A stretch of DNA of 64,000 bases from Myotis daubentonii (taxonomy: Eukaryota > Chordata > Mammalia > Chiroptera > Vespertilionidae): assembly GCF_963259705.1 (NCBI RefSeq), contig NC_081844.1, positions 32,429,341-32,493,340 of the forward strand. The letters run 5' to 3'. The notes beneath the pieces are model-generated. The model had not been told where the DNA came from. It saw only the letters and a program-made list of their open reading frames with translations, and did not search any database. Below, piece after piece: positions 1 to 9,425 of this stretch (its first letter is position 1; each line of letters begins with the position of its first letter). Both the position numbers and the translations under genes were made by a program.

Positions 1-131
1 CTGCAGGTGCCCCGACAGGGGCTGGGGATCGAACCTACAACCCAGGTATGTACCCTTGACTGGGAATCAAACCCAGGACTCTTTGGTGCTTGGGCCGACA
101 CTCTACCCACTGAGCAACACCAGCCAGGGCC
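1..131 (-). mobile_element. Ves SINE, cut by window start
   Basis: The reverse complement begins with the tRNA-like head (GGCTGGTGTTGCTCAGTGGG) and has a B-box-like stretch near position 85 followed by the CAAGGGTACATACC body. The pyrimidine-rich tail lies outside the window. The order and wording match the vespertilionid Ves SINE. It carries no gene. Confidence 0.85.
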
Positions 132-329
132 AGGAAGGTTTTTAACAAGTTAGGAGCAAAGCTAAGGCTCGGGTCTTGTTCTGTTAGCTCCTTTGTTTAT
201 CTCTGGTCTCATTCCCCAGAGGATTTTGAGTGGCTTGTATAATGTGGGAAGAGGAAGTAACATAAAAATTAGTTAGAGGTTGCTGCTATGTGCTCTGGGC
301 TACTGCTTGCTTGTTGTATTCATTATAAT

Positions 330-530
330 TCTCTGGTATGTTTCCAGCCCCATTCCTTGCTCCTTCTTTTTTCATAAATGTTTTTGCGACTCTTATGGAG
401 TTTTCTCTTTCATGCAATCTTTAGAATCAATTTCTGGTTACTAACAAAAATTCTGATGGCATTTTGATTAGGATTGTGTTATCGATAAACTTGAGGGAGA
501 TCTGATGTCTTTATAATGTTGGCTACTCCC
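330..530 (-). mobile_element. Old L1 (L1M-type) ORF2 fragment
   Basis: The strand shown reads like antisense L1 ORF2: 'attttgattaggattgtgtt' followed by 'gatgtctttataatgttgg' is the familiar antisense wording of the ORF2 region upstream of the 3' end. Stops and indels are frequent, so it is a fossil. The subfamily is not resolved. Confidence 0.6.
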
Positions 531-559
531 ATTCAGTGTGTGTATTTGTATAAAAAAAT

Positions 560-830
560 GTTGGGAAAGAAGGCAACACATTATGATGCCATTTAGATGA
601 AATGTCTAGAGGAGGCAAACCTGTAGTGGTTGCCAGGGCCTGGGTGGGAGGGGTTAGTGTGAATGAGCACCGGACTCTGATGGGGTGAAGGAAAGGGTCC
701 CACACTGCGTGGCAGGAGCGGTCACACAACTCCATGAACTCACTAGAAAATCTTCTGAGGTGTGCACTTCAAACTAGTGAATTTTATAGAAGGTAACGTG
801 CACTTCAATAATGTTAAAACATATATATTT
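560..830 (+). mobile_element. Old L1M 3' end fragment
   Basis: Contains the sense L1M 3'-end wording (tagaggaggcaaacctgtag, ggttgccagggcctgggtgg) and ends near 'cacttcaataatgttaaaa', matching the terminal L1M 3'UTR before its poly(A). It faces the fossil just to its left, so two separate insertions are implied. Confidence 0.65.
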
Positions 831-1239
831 TTGCTAAGCCAGAGAGAGAGAGGCTGATCCTGAGGCCAGAGACCAAAAGCCAAAGTTGGAGCCTGGTGTC
901 TGTCCGACTTATTTACGCTCAGCCGAGGTCCAGAGCAGATGTAAAATGTAACTCCTGTCTCACAAAGTCGCCGACCAGAGGGGAGTTTGGTGAACTGCGT
1001 GCAGGTTGTCGGGCAAGGTTGTGGCCGGTGTATGGTCTTCGCAGCGTGTGGACCAGCAAGCCTCCCTCATCCTATCTCTTCAGTGTCAACGTCACACTGA
1101 CTTCCTGTAAAAAGAAAGTGGAAATGCAGGCCTGTACAGGGAAGGGGGGGCCTAAACCCCTGCCGGAGATGACTGTTGTTGACATCTGGTGAGCGTCCTC
1201 CCCGAGTCTCTGTGAATTACATTCACACACTGGTTTTAG
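831..1239. other. Unassigned stretch
   Basis: Mixed-composition DNA. An open frame at 896-1192 (98 codons, plus) has no recognisable domain. I see no repeat family. Confidence 0.4.
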
Positions 1240-1515
1240 ATACGTAGATTATTTTTTCCTCTAATGAGCTCATTTTTCTTGATGGGCATTTTTTCTCATC
1301 AGTAAAGCTAGATTTCCATCTTTCCTGATGTTGGTTTAACAGTCCACCTTATAGAGAAATTATAATTTATTTCTTTAAAATGATTTTATAATTGATTTGA
1401 CTGGTTTCCTCTTGGTTGGCTTCTCTGGGTGTTTATTTTCTTTTCCTTGTGTGCAGTGCTCTGGGATGAATGTCCTTGTGTACTTTGTACAACCTTGGTT
1501 GCTTATTATTTGGGA
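1240..1515 (-). mobile_element. Old L1ME-like host sequence, left part
   Basis: AT-rich sequence resembling antisense L1ME-type 3' sequence. It breaks at 1515 and appears to resume at 2655: joining ...ttatttggga with taagttcctataagtagg resembles the L1 motif 'aggataaattcctagaagtgg'. The 1516-2654 HeliBats therefore split an older element. Family assignment is tentative. Confidence 0.45.
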
Positions 1516-1986
1516 CTAGAGGCCCGGTGCACAAAAATTTGTGCACTCGGGGGAGAGGGGGGGTCCCTCAGCCCGGCCTGTGCCCTCTCGCAGTCTGAGA
1601 CCCCTCAGGGGATGACCACCTGCTGGCTTAGGCCCGCTCCCCGGGGGATTGGGCCTAAGATGGCAATCAGACATCCCTCTGGCAGCCCGGCAGCCCTAGC
1701 GGGATGTCCACTTGCCAGCAGGGAGCAGGCCTAAACTGCAGTTGGACATCCTTAGCGCTGCTGAGGAGGCAGGAAAGGCTCCCACCGCCACCGCTGTACT
1801 GGCAGCCATCAGCCTGGCTTGTGGCTGAACAGAGCTCCTCCCATGTGAGAGCGCCCTGACAAGCAGAGGGCAGCTCCTGCATTGAGCGTCTGCCCCCTGG
1901 TGGTCAGTGTGTGTCATAGTGACCAGTCATTCCCAGTCTTTCTGCTGTTAGGGTCAGTTTGCATATTACCCTTTTACTATATAGGA
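1516..1986 (-). mobile_element. HeliBat Helitron, distal copy of a doublet
   Basis: On the minus strand it starts TCCTATATAG and ends GGCCTCTAG, the HeliBat termini, with an A on the 5' side of the doublet and a T on the 3' side. The 3' subterminal hairpin is visible as gtgcacaaaaatttgtgcac. Inside is an inverted repeat at 1856-1873 and 1890-1907 (see regulatory entry). The body is GC-rich and has no Rep/helicase coding, so it is non-autonomous. Confidence 0.9.
1856..1907. promoter_or_regulatory. CTCF-like inverted pair inside HeliBat
   Basis: The right arm (1890-1907) is CTGCCCCCTGGTGGTCAG, whose complement contains CCACCAGGGGGCAG, an excellent match to the CTCF core motif. The left arm (1856-1873) is the same word in inverse with four changes, so only the right arm is likely to bind. 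The 16-base loop equals that of the intact copy at 23402-23453. Binding is inferred, not shown. Confidence 0.5.
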
Positions 1987-2654
1987 TAGAGGCCTGGTGC
2001 ACGGGTGGGGGCCAGCTGGTTTGCCCTGAAGGGTGTCCCAGATCAGGGTGGGGGTCCCGCTTGGGTACCTAGCCAGCCTGAATGAGGGGATGATGGCTGT
2101 TTGCAGCTGGTCACACCCCCTTCAGGGTGGGGGTCCCCACTGGGGTGCCTGGCCAGTCTGGGTGAGGGGCTGAGGGCCGTTTTCAGACTGGCGGGTGACT
2201 GAAGCTCTCAACCTCTCCTTTTTTTCTTTTTACTCTGGAATTTATTTACCTTCTATGGCTGTCACTGGAGCTGAGAGCCGGCTTTAGCTCTGAGGCTTGG
2301 CTCCAGCTCTGAGACCTCGGCTGCTGAAAGCAGGTATCTGGGCTTTGTTTGGCTTCTATAATTGAAACACTGTTGCAGCTCCAGCTCTGACGGCTGAAAG
2401 CAGGTTTCTGGGGTTTGTTTAGCTTCTATAATTGCAACATTGTTTCTTAGAGTGCAGCTCAGAGGCCGGCAGCGGCAGGCGGGGAACCTTGGCTTCCTCC
2501 TTCACTGGAGCAAGCAAGTCTCCTGTTTGCTTCAGCTGCCTGGCTGCTGGCCGCCATCTTGGTTGGCAGTTAATTTGCATATCTCACTGATTAGCCAATG
2601 GGAAAGGTAGCGAAGTTATGGTTAATTACCATGTTTCTCTATTATTAGATAGGA
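1987..2654 (-). mobile_element. HeliBat Helitron, proximal copy of a doublet
   Basis: On the minus strand it starts TCCTATCTAATAATAGAG and runs into the next copy after GGCCTCTA, so the two lie head to tail with no host DNA between (one terminal base is lost at the junction). The copy differs internally from its partner: it holds repeated 'ggctgaaagcaggt' and 'ggggtttgtttagcttct' words near 2320-2430 and a CCAAT/YY1 module near its 5' end. No transposase coding. Confidence 0.88.
2549..2602 (-). promoter_or_regulatory. CCAAT and YY1-like module in HeliBat
   Basis: GGCCGCCATCTTGG (2549-2562) matches the YY1 consensus (complement AAGATGGCGGC), and TTAGCCAATGGG (2591-2602) is a good NF-Y CCAAT box. 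The same two motifs in the same order occur in the HeliBat at 58568-59004. This is typical of CpG-island promoters and could be captured promoter sequence. Confidence 0.45.
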
Positions 2655-3282
2655 TAAGTTCCTATAAGTAGGTTTGTGGTGTGTATGTGTGTGTGTTTAA
2701 ATCAGGGTATTTCCATTTACATTTTTGACTTTCAGCCACAGGGGCCTCCAGAAATGTACCATGTTTTACTCCCAGGGCCCCTTTTCCTACCATCCCAACT
2801 GCAGTTGTCATGTCTTTACCAATCTGACCCCCGGGGCGCTTGCGTGGCTGCTGTGTGTGGGTCTCCTGTGTTATCCATGAGTTCAGCATTTGCTCTCGGG
2901 AGCATCTGCTGTGAGTGGCCTGGCCGTGTTTTCTACTCGCCTTTGTGTTGGGGGTTTCTCTGTCTCGTGGACTTGCATGAGCTCTTTGCACACATTCGTG
3001 GGAACTTGCTATATTTCTCCATTTGGACGCTGTCTGGTGCCCGTCAAATGTGCCGTTATTTTTCAGATGTGTCTCCCCACTTGGCTCGTGGTGGTTCTGC
3101 CTTAGGAACTGGGACTGTAAATGTTTCCCGGACACAAGTGTCCTCCTTTGTGTCTGGGAGGCCTTCAATTTCAAGACATAAAAACAATTCACCTGCATTG
3201 TCTCCGAATTGCATATTTTGTACTTAAATCCTTGAGCCATTGGAAATTCTGTATTTGTGGGTCTCCTAGGGGATAGGACAAT
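2655..3282. other. Unassigned stretch after HeliBats
   Basis: The first ~50 bases continue the split L1-like host. The rest has open frames on both strands (2662-3294 minus, 210 codons; 2676-3227 plus, 183 codons) with no family signature. They overlap antisense, which fits chance openness rather than coding. Confidence 0.4.
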
Positions 3283-3436
3283 GTCCGAGGACATCTGTAG
3301 TTGTCACGATTGGGGGTGCTCCTGGTATCAGGTGGGTGGGGCCAGGGATGCTGCTCAACACCCCACAGTGCCCAGGAGAGTCCCCCACAAGGAATGACCA
3401 GGTCCTGATGTCAGCAGTGCCAGCTGGGGACCTTGA
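3283..3436 (+). mobile_element. MER5A hAT relic
   Basis: Contains the MER5A core in order: gacatctgtagttgtcacga, then gggtgctcctggtatc, ggtgggtggggccagggatg, ctgctcaacaccccacagtg, then the cagcagtgcc end. Non-coding, about the length of the consensus less the ends. Confidence 0.85.
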
Positions 3437-3715
3437 ACAGTCTGGCCCTCAGGTCTAAAGGGACTCGTTCCTCTTTATTACAGACCCAAATCTGTGTCAT
3501 TACCACAGAGGAAAAAGGCCGCTAATTACATTTCCACATGTGCTACTGAGAATTTTTCTAGGGAAGAAGATTTGGGAACATCATCTGGAGACAAAACGTT
3601 CCAGCAGTCTGAGCTCAGTGTGGTGCTTCAGTTTCACTCTGACGTGTCAACGGGACGTCACAGAGTAGCTGAAAATTCCAAGCGATTTCTTTGGCTTTGA
3701 TGCCTTTACATACAA
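3437..3715. other. Unassigned stretch
   Basis: Between two MER5A copies in the same orientation. No repeat family or gene is recognised. Confidence 0.35.
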
Positions 3716-3890
3716 CTGAGGGTGATCCTGCCCCCCAAGGGCAGGAGGCCAATCTGGGGACATCTGTGGTTGTCACAACGGGGTTCCTGGCATCTGGTGG
3801 ATGAGGTCCAGGGATGCCGCTCAGAGCCCCCCAGCGCCCAGGACGGCCCCATGGAGAGTTTCCTGCCCTATGTCAGCTGAGGGGGGCCCT
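3716..3890 (+). mobile_element. MER5A hAT relic
   Basis: Starts near the 5' end word gggtgatcctgccccccaag and continues through catctgtggttgtcacaacg, ctggcatctggtggatgagg and gatgccgctcagagcccccc to gtcagctgagggggg. Small indels relative to the neighbouring copy. Confidence 0.85.
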
Positions 3891-4347
3891 GTTGGAGGGA
3901 GACAGAATTATTTGCTGAGCTGGCACCCACAGGCAGGTCTTGCAGGGATTACCAAGGAAACTCCGCCAAGTGGGTAATGCCAGGCTTTCCCCGATTGTTT
4001 TAGAAGCTTTAATAGTCACTTGTTGAGGGCTGTGTTCGCCACCACAGGCATCCTCACATTCCGTTCCCTACAGCACCAGGGTCCGAGGGTCCCGATTAAA
4101 GGTCTTTGACAGGCAGAGGATCAGATAGGGTCCAAGACGTGTAAGACTCTGAGCAGGGTCTCCCATGACTGAGCAGCCACCCTCTCCCGCGAGTTGGTGT
4201 GTCATCGAGTGAGGGTCACTGCCGCCCATCCTGAAGGCAGAGCCAGTGCTCTGATCCCATTCTCTGAATTTCTGCAGATGCCAGTGGGTCGTGGGGTTTG
4301 CCCAGCGTTGTCTGAAGCTGGGTGACATTTGCCGTTTCCTCTAGCAG
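3891..4347. other. Unassigned stretch
   Basis: GC-moderate DNA with no recognised repeat. A minus-strand open frame at 4068-4328 (86 codons) shows no domain. Confidence 0.35.
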
Positions 4348-4360
4348 CCACTAGGGGGCG
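4348..4360 (+). promoter_or_regulatory. Candidate CTCF core motif
   Basis: CCACTAGGGGGCG is a near-perfect CTCF core, flanked 5' by AGCAG and 3' by GAG. It lies outside any repeat I recognise, which makes a bound host site more plausible than most motif hits. Occupancy cannot be judged from sequence alone. Confidence 0.5.
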
Positions 4361-4955
4361 GAGAAGGCCCATGGGATCAGACTGGGCCTTGAGCCAGGTG
4401 GAGGTGGAAATTCAGGTGGTGTAGGTGGGTACCCAGACATTTTCAGTCAAGCCCTTGCCCCTCTTGGCGCCCGTGACCACCTGTCCCTGTTCCCTGAGAC
4501 ATTCTGACTCAGCATTGAGAGTCCCCTAGTCACCCTGCCCTGGGGGCCCCCTGCCTCGCAGCCATGGAGACTCCCATCTGTGGGTGCAGGAGAGAGCCAG
4601 AAAACATGGGCTCTGTGGCTTTGGGTGTCTGTACCCCCCAAACCTACCATGGCCCAGTGGCTGGAGTGGAGGCTTCACGAGGGAAGCAAAGAGGCAAGGT
4701 CGGGGTGGCAGTCTCACTGCTGCTTTCGCACCCCCAAGGACGGCCCTGCAGTGACCTGAAGCTCTGGCCCCTGGCACCTCTGCAGCCAGGCCCCGTGCAG
4801 CCCCTCTGGGGACTCACTTAAATGACACCAACCCTCAGAAGCCCCCTCAGGCCTCCTGTGTGAGGAACCTGCCTGGTCTCTCTGTGGCCCCCTCGGGCGT
4901 GTGTGACCATCACCTGCGTGGTTGCTGCTTGGCCTGGCTGGGTACATGGTGACCC
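4361..4955. other. Unassigned GC-rich stretch
   Basis: Open frames occur on both strands (4447-4650 minus, 4564-4821 plus, 4714-4947 minus) with no conserved features. The openness follows from high GC content. Confidence 0.35.
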
Positions 4956-5345
4956 TCCGAGATTTTATTCATTCCCTCAGCAAGGATTTCCAGATGTCTG
5001 CCTGGGCCAGGCTCTAGGGCAGTGATGGCGAACCTATGACACGCGTGTCAGAGGTGACACGCGAACTCATTTTTTTGGTTTATTTTTCTTTGTTAAATGG
5101 CATTTAAATATATAAAATAAATATCAAAAATAAAAGTCTTTGTGTTACTCTGGTTGCAAATATCAAAAAATTTCTATATGTGACACGGCACCAGAGTTAA
5201 GTTAGGGTTTTTCAAAACGCTGACACTCTGAGCTCAAAAGGTTCGCCATCACTGGTCTAGGGAAACAGCAGTGGCCAGGACGACCAAAGACCCCTGGCTC
5301 TCACAGAGCTGACGTCCTGGCGAGAGTCATGGGCCCACTGGTGGG
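4956..5345 (+). mobile_element. L2/MIR-type 3' fragment split by nhAT
   Basis: The left piece reads attcattccctcagcaaggat then gcctgggccaggctctaggg; the right piece (from 5255) reads gaaacagcagtggccaggac then ctctcacagagctgacgtcc. Together they follow the ancient 'attcattcaacaaatattt ... aggcactgttctagg ... aacagcagtgaacaaaacag' 3' end. The element at 5020-5254 interrupts it. Confidence 0.65.
5020..5254. mobile_element. Non-autonomous hAT (nhAT) element
   Basis: Terminal inverted repeats CAGTGATGGCGAACC and GGTTCGCCATCACTG are a perfect 15-base pair. The target duplication is CTCTAGGG (5012-5019) against GTCTAGGG (5255-5262), 7 of 8. At 235 bp it is too short for a transposase. Low divergence between ends suggests recent insertion. 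Confidence 0.9.
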
Positions 5346-5799
5346 GGTCCTCAGACGTGGCCAGTACCCCCAGGGGCGGCTCGCACAGTGAGACCCTGTC
5401 GTACTGGGTCCTCTCGCACTCTGTCGTTGACTGTGGTTATGTTTCTTCTGGATGGACCTTGTCATGGTCTTGGGAGCTGGGAGCACAGCCAGCTGATGGC
5501 TGCCTCAGAGAGCAGCAGGCGCGCCCCTGCAGCATGGCAGCTGTGCAGAGCAAGGGCTTTCTCGGGGAGCCTGGGCCCCGTCCGCTGCCTGCACCGGCCA
5601 TGCAGCTTGAGAGTCACCTGGCTCAGAGGCCGAGGCTGCTGTGGTGCTAGTTTTATTGCGGTGACATCGAGTTTTGAGCTGGACACAGTGTCCAGAGCTT
5701 CGATTTCCAAAATGGTAGCCACTAGCCACGGGGGCTACTGGGCACCCGATACGGAGCCGAGAGTGAAAATGACTATATTTTGCATATATTGGTCTAAAT
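5346..5799. other. Unassigned stretch
   Basis: GC-rich to 5640, then a short stretch ('tttattgcggtgacatcgag') that could be a decayed retroelement. A plus-strand open frame at 5388-5831 runs into the antisense L1 and is not a gene. Confidence 0.35.
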
Positions 5800-5810
5800 C
5801 AATAATTCTC
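5800..5810 (+). mobile_element. MER5A 5' tip, cut off by L1
   Basis: CAATAATTCTC corresponds to the MER5A terminus CAGTGGTTCTC. The rest of the element resumes at 6989, so the L1 at 5811-6988 landed a few bases inside it. Confidence 0.6.
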
Positions 5811-6988
5811 TTTTTTTTCTTTATTGATTAACGTATTACATATGTGTCCTTATTCCCCCTTTGCCCCCCACCCCCCCACTCATGCCCTCACCCCCCTGGT
5901 GTCTGTGTCCATTGTTAGGCTTATATGCATGCATACAAGTCCTCTGGTGATTCCCCCCCCCCCGTCCCCCCCCCCCCCCCCGGCTTCCCTCTGAAGTTTG
6001 ATGGTCTGATCGATGCTTCTCTGTCTCTGGATCTATTTTTGTTCGTCAGTTTATGTTGTTCATTATATTCCACAAATGAGTGAGATCATGTGATATTTCT
6101 CTTTCTCTGACTGGCTTATCTCACTTAGCATAATGCTCTCCAGTTTCATCCATGCTGTTGCAAGTGGTAAAAATTCCTTCTTTTTTTTTTTTTTACCGCA
6201 GTGTAGTATTCCACTGTGTAGATGTACCACAGGTTTTTAATCCACTCATCTGCTGATGGGCACTTAGGCTGTTCCCATCTTAGCTATGGTAAATTGTGCT
6301 GCTATGAACATAGGGGTGCATATATCCTTTCTGACTGGTGTTTCTGGTTTCTTGGGATATATTCCTAGAAGTGGGATCACTGGGTCAAATGTGAGTTCCA
6401 TTTTGAATTTTTTGAGGAAACTCCATACTGTTCTCCACAGTGGTTGCACCAGTCTGCATTCCCACCAACAGTGCACGAGGGTTCCTTTTTTTCCACATCC
6501 TCATCAGCACTTGTTTTTTTGTTGATTTGTTGATGATAGCCAGTCTGACAGGTGTGAGATGGTACCGCATTGTCGTTTTGATTTGCATCTCTCGGATGAT
6601 TAGTGACTTTGAGCATGTTTTCATATGTCTCTTAGCTTTCTGAATGTCCTCTTTCGAAAAGTATCTATTTAGGTCCATTGCCCAGTCTTTGATTGGGTTG
6701 TTTATCTTCCTTTTGTTAAGTTGCATGAATTCCCTGTAAATGTTGGAGATTAAACCCTTATCGGAGATAACATTGGCAAATATGTTCTCCGACGCAGTGG
6801 GCTTTCTTGTTGTTTTGTTGATGGTTTCTTTTGCTGTGCAGAAGCTTTTTATTTTGATGTAGTCCCATTTGTTTATTTTCTCCTTAGTTTCCATTGCCCT
6901 AGGAGCTGTATCAGTGAAGATATTGCTTCGGCATATGTCTGAGATTTTGCTGCCTGTGGATTCCTCTAATATTTTTATGGTTTCCCGT
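5811..6988 (-). mobile_element. L1, 5'-truncated, bat lineage
   Basis: Minus-strand L1 with its 3' end at the T-run (5811-5830). The 3'UTR includes a C-rich run (5953-5981). Upstream is the ORF2 C-terminus: frame pieces show [27 protein letters not shown] and [18 protein letters not shown], characteristic of mammalian L1 ORF2. The reading frame is broken at least once near 6470. Truncated far short of the promoter and ORF1. No clear target duplication. Confidence 0.92.
6385..6985 (-). pseudogene. L1 ORF2 C-terminal remnant
   Basis: About 200 codons of ORF2 downstream of the reverse transcriptase, read on the minus strand from ETIKILEE through [31 protein letters not shown] and [17 protein letters not shown] frameshift then moves the cysteine-containing end ([13 protein letters not shown]) to the frame at 6264-6476. 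It cannot make a working protein. Confidence 0.88.
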
Positions 6989-7165
6989 CTTAAGAGTGAT
7001 CCTGCCTTCGGGGCACACTGGGTGATGTCTGGAAACACCTGTGGTTGTCAGACGGGATGGCTCCTGGCACCGACAGAGTGGGGCCAGGCATGTGTTCTGG
7101 GTTCCCCAGTGCACAGGGCGGGTCCCACAGAGATGACCAGCCCGTGTCAGCAATGCCGAGGGGGG
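6989..7165 (+). mobile_element. MER5A hAT relic, main part
   Basis: Continues the tip at 5800: agtgatcctgccttcggggc, cacctgtggttgtcagacgg, gctcctggcaccgacagag, gtggggccaggcatg and gtcagcaatgccgaggggg. The nested L1 shows that this MER5A is the older of the two. Confidence 0.82.
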
Positions 7166-7720
7166 ATCCTACAAGGGCAGGCATTTCTGCAGCTGGACTG
7201 CTCACTCCATAGAGCACAAAAGAGCCCCCCAACAGCAGAGCGTGCCTTCCTGATGGCTCCTGTTCTCCGGGAGTTTCTGAACATTTCTGCTGAAAGCATT
7301 GCCAGAGCTTTTATCCTAAGAGAGTGACCTTTGTGTGGGGAACAGACTCCCGCCCTGGCGTGCAAATAGGAGCGCTCGTCTTTCTCCTGGGGAGTGACTG
7401 CTTTCAGTCTGTCCTGGGTGTGTTAAAATGCACATTATTATCAGTTCTTTCCATGGACACATTGTTCTCCTAAAAGGACTGCCAAGATATACAGTGAAAA
7501 TCTAGAATGTTCTGCTCATGGAAGGTCACGGGCTGCCGCCGCCACCTTCCCAACAGAAAACGTGTACAGTATTTATGTAATTATGAGTCTCCTGACGCAG
7601 CCCACAGGGCCCCAAGCCCTCTGCCTGGAGCCTCTGATTCCAGAGACCAAGCCACGTGGTGCTTCCCCAGGCAGCAGGCCCTGCTCAGACATGACCTTGA
7701 CCCCCTACCGCAGGGTCTCA
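7166..7720. other. Unassigned stretch
   Basis: Unique-looking DNA between two MER5A copies. Open frames at 7507-7725 and 7562-7873 (plus) run partly into the next MER5A and show no domain. Confidence 0.35.
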
Positions 7721-7915
7721 TCTAGGGGTGACTTCGCCTCTAGGGGACACTGGGTCATGTCTGAGACGTTTGTGGTTGTCTTGACCAGGAGTACACCTGG
7801 CATCAAGTGGGCGGGCCCAGAGATGGGGCTCAGCACCCCACAATGCTCAGGATGGCTGCACCCCAGGGAATGACCCAGGCCCGATGTCAGCTTTGCCGAG
7901 GGGGCACCCTGCTCT
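7721..7915 (+). mobile_element. MER5A hAT relic
   Basis: Reads ggggtgacttcgcctctagg, ggacactgggtcatgtctga, gtttgtggttgtcttgacca, cctggcatcaagtgggcggg and gatgtcagctttgccgaggg in consensus order. Near full length. Confidence 0.85.
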
Positions 7916-8487
7916 ATGAGATTCTTGCCTCTGCGTTGACTCAAGACCACTCTGTATTCTCTGCATTGTGTTATCACTGGTTCTCACCCAGGCCACGGCC
8001 AGCAGGCCCCACGCTTTGGGGCCCCACAGGCTAAGCTCTCAGCCAGTCCAACACGGGTCAGTTAGTGCTACCACCTGCTTTTACCTGTTTGAAAATCAAG
8101 GCCAGCGAAGCTCACAGCCAAGATCACGGAAGAGGGATCCACGGATGGGGCAGCCCCCTGGCAGCAAAGGCATGCCGACTGCAGCATCTGCAGCCACGTG
8201 CTTGTTGCTGGGCAACCACTTGAACACTCAGCCCCAGGGCAGGGGATGACGCAGGCAGGCAGTCATCAGAGAGTCATCGGACTCAAAACACACACAGGAT
8301 TGTGACAGTCACAGATGACAGGCAGGTGGGGGAGCCGGGGGAGCCGTGACGAGGCCGGAGAGGAGCTCATTTGGGGTGGGCAGAAGGGGTCCCCACATCC
8401 TCCCAAGGCCCATTCTCAGTCCTGATTCCGTCTGAGCTGGTGGGCACTGAGGATGTTGGCCTAGGCTCCTCTTTCCCTTCCCTCCCA
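7916..8487. other. Unassigned stretch
   Basis: GC-rich DNA with no recognised repeat or conserved coding. Confidence 0.35.
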
Positions 8488-8560
8488 CTTCGTTCTTTCA
8501 GTCAGCAAATACCCGGATCCCTGGAGAGGGCCCAGTGGGCTGTGCTCAGGAGTTGCGGGG
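8488..8560 (+). mobile_element. Possible L2 3' fragment
   Basis: cgttctttcagtcagcaaat followed by gagagggcccagtgggctgt and gctcaggag resembles the ancient 'attcattcaacaaatattt ... gtgccaggcactgtgctagg' end. Heavily GC-shifted, so weak. Confidence 0.4.
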
Positions 8561-8702
8561 GCAGCGGGAGCAGCTTGGGAGCTGAGGGCTCCTGAGCCGC
8601 TGTCAGCCCAGTGGAGGCCTGAGCAGGTGCAACAACTGCAGGGCCCACAGGGAACTGGTGTGTTGGGAGCCTGTCTCTCATTGCCTTAGACTGAATCACC
8701 CA

Positions 8703-8810
8703 TTGTCTGTAATTGCCACTGGTATCCCCAAATTCAAGAGTTGAAACCTAACCCGCAGTGTGATGGTAATTGGAGGTGGGACTGTTGGGAGGTGTGATGG
8801 TGCGGTTAAT
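8703..8810 (+). mobile_element. MaLR LTR fragment (MLT1/MST type)
   Basis: The words aagagttgaaacctaacccg, cagtgtgatggtaattggag and gtgggactgttgggaggtg follow the 5' portion of MLT1/MST LTRs. Only the first ~100 bases are present. Non-coding. Confidence 0.7.
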
Positions 8811-8945
8811 AATAAATACAAATTTTGGTCTGCACCCATGGTTCTGGGCTCACAGCGCCCAAAATGCTTAGAGTTCCTGAGCGATGGGAGCATCCCTTAA
8901 ACATGAAAGTGATCAGCAAGCCCCAGATGCTTGGCTGTGCTGTCA

Positions 8946-9425
8946 CATGAAGTGTATTCGCTAGCTGTTGCTGCATAACAAGTCACCACAAACATGTCCA
9001 TTCAACCACACCTGTCCATTAGCTCCCGGTTCTACAGGTCAGACGTGTGGGCATGGCATGGCCGGCCCTCTGTTCAGGGTCTCATTGGGCTTGGCCAGGG
9101 CCGAGTTCTCATCTGAGGCGAGACCGGGGAAGGACCCACTTCCAGGTTGACCCAGGTTGTCAGCAGGATCTCATTCTTTTCAGTCGTCTTGCCAGCCGCC
9201 AGCTAGGAATGACATGACTCTCCGCACCTAGAGGTGTTCTCAGGTCCTGTCCCCTCTACAGACCCTCTCACACTTCCAGTCTCACTGCAAGAAGGACTCG
9301 CCTGATTGGGCCAGGCCCACCAAGGCACATTTCCCTTTTGATTCACTCAAGGTCAACTGATTTGAGATTTTAATTACATCCTCCAAATCCCTTCTTTTGT
9401 ACAAAATAACCCACCAGAGGTGTCT
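8946..9425 (-). mobile_element. MaLR-like LTR relic
   Basis: Begins tgtattcgctagctgttgct then gcataacaagtcaccacaaa, the reversed 3' end of an old MLT1-type LTR, and runs to acaaaataacccaccagagg. Strongly diverged; the middle is only weakly similar. The exact subfamily is not assigned. Confidence 0.6.

Noticed and set aside
2662..3294. 210-codon open frame on the minus strand
   Set aside because: An overlapping 183-codon frame lies antisense, it starts in transposon-derived DNA, and no domain or splice context is visible.
5811..6988. Working L1 reverse transcriptase
   Set aside because: The copy is 5'-truncated, lacks ORF1, endonuclease and the RT core, and is frameshifted.
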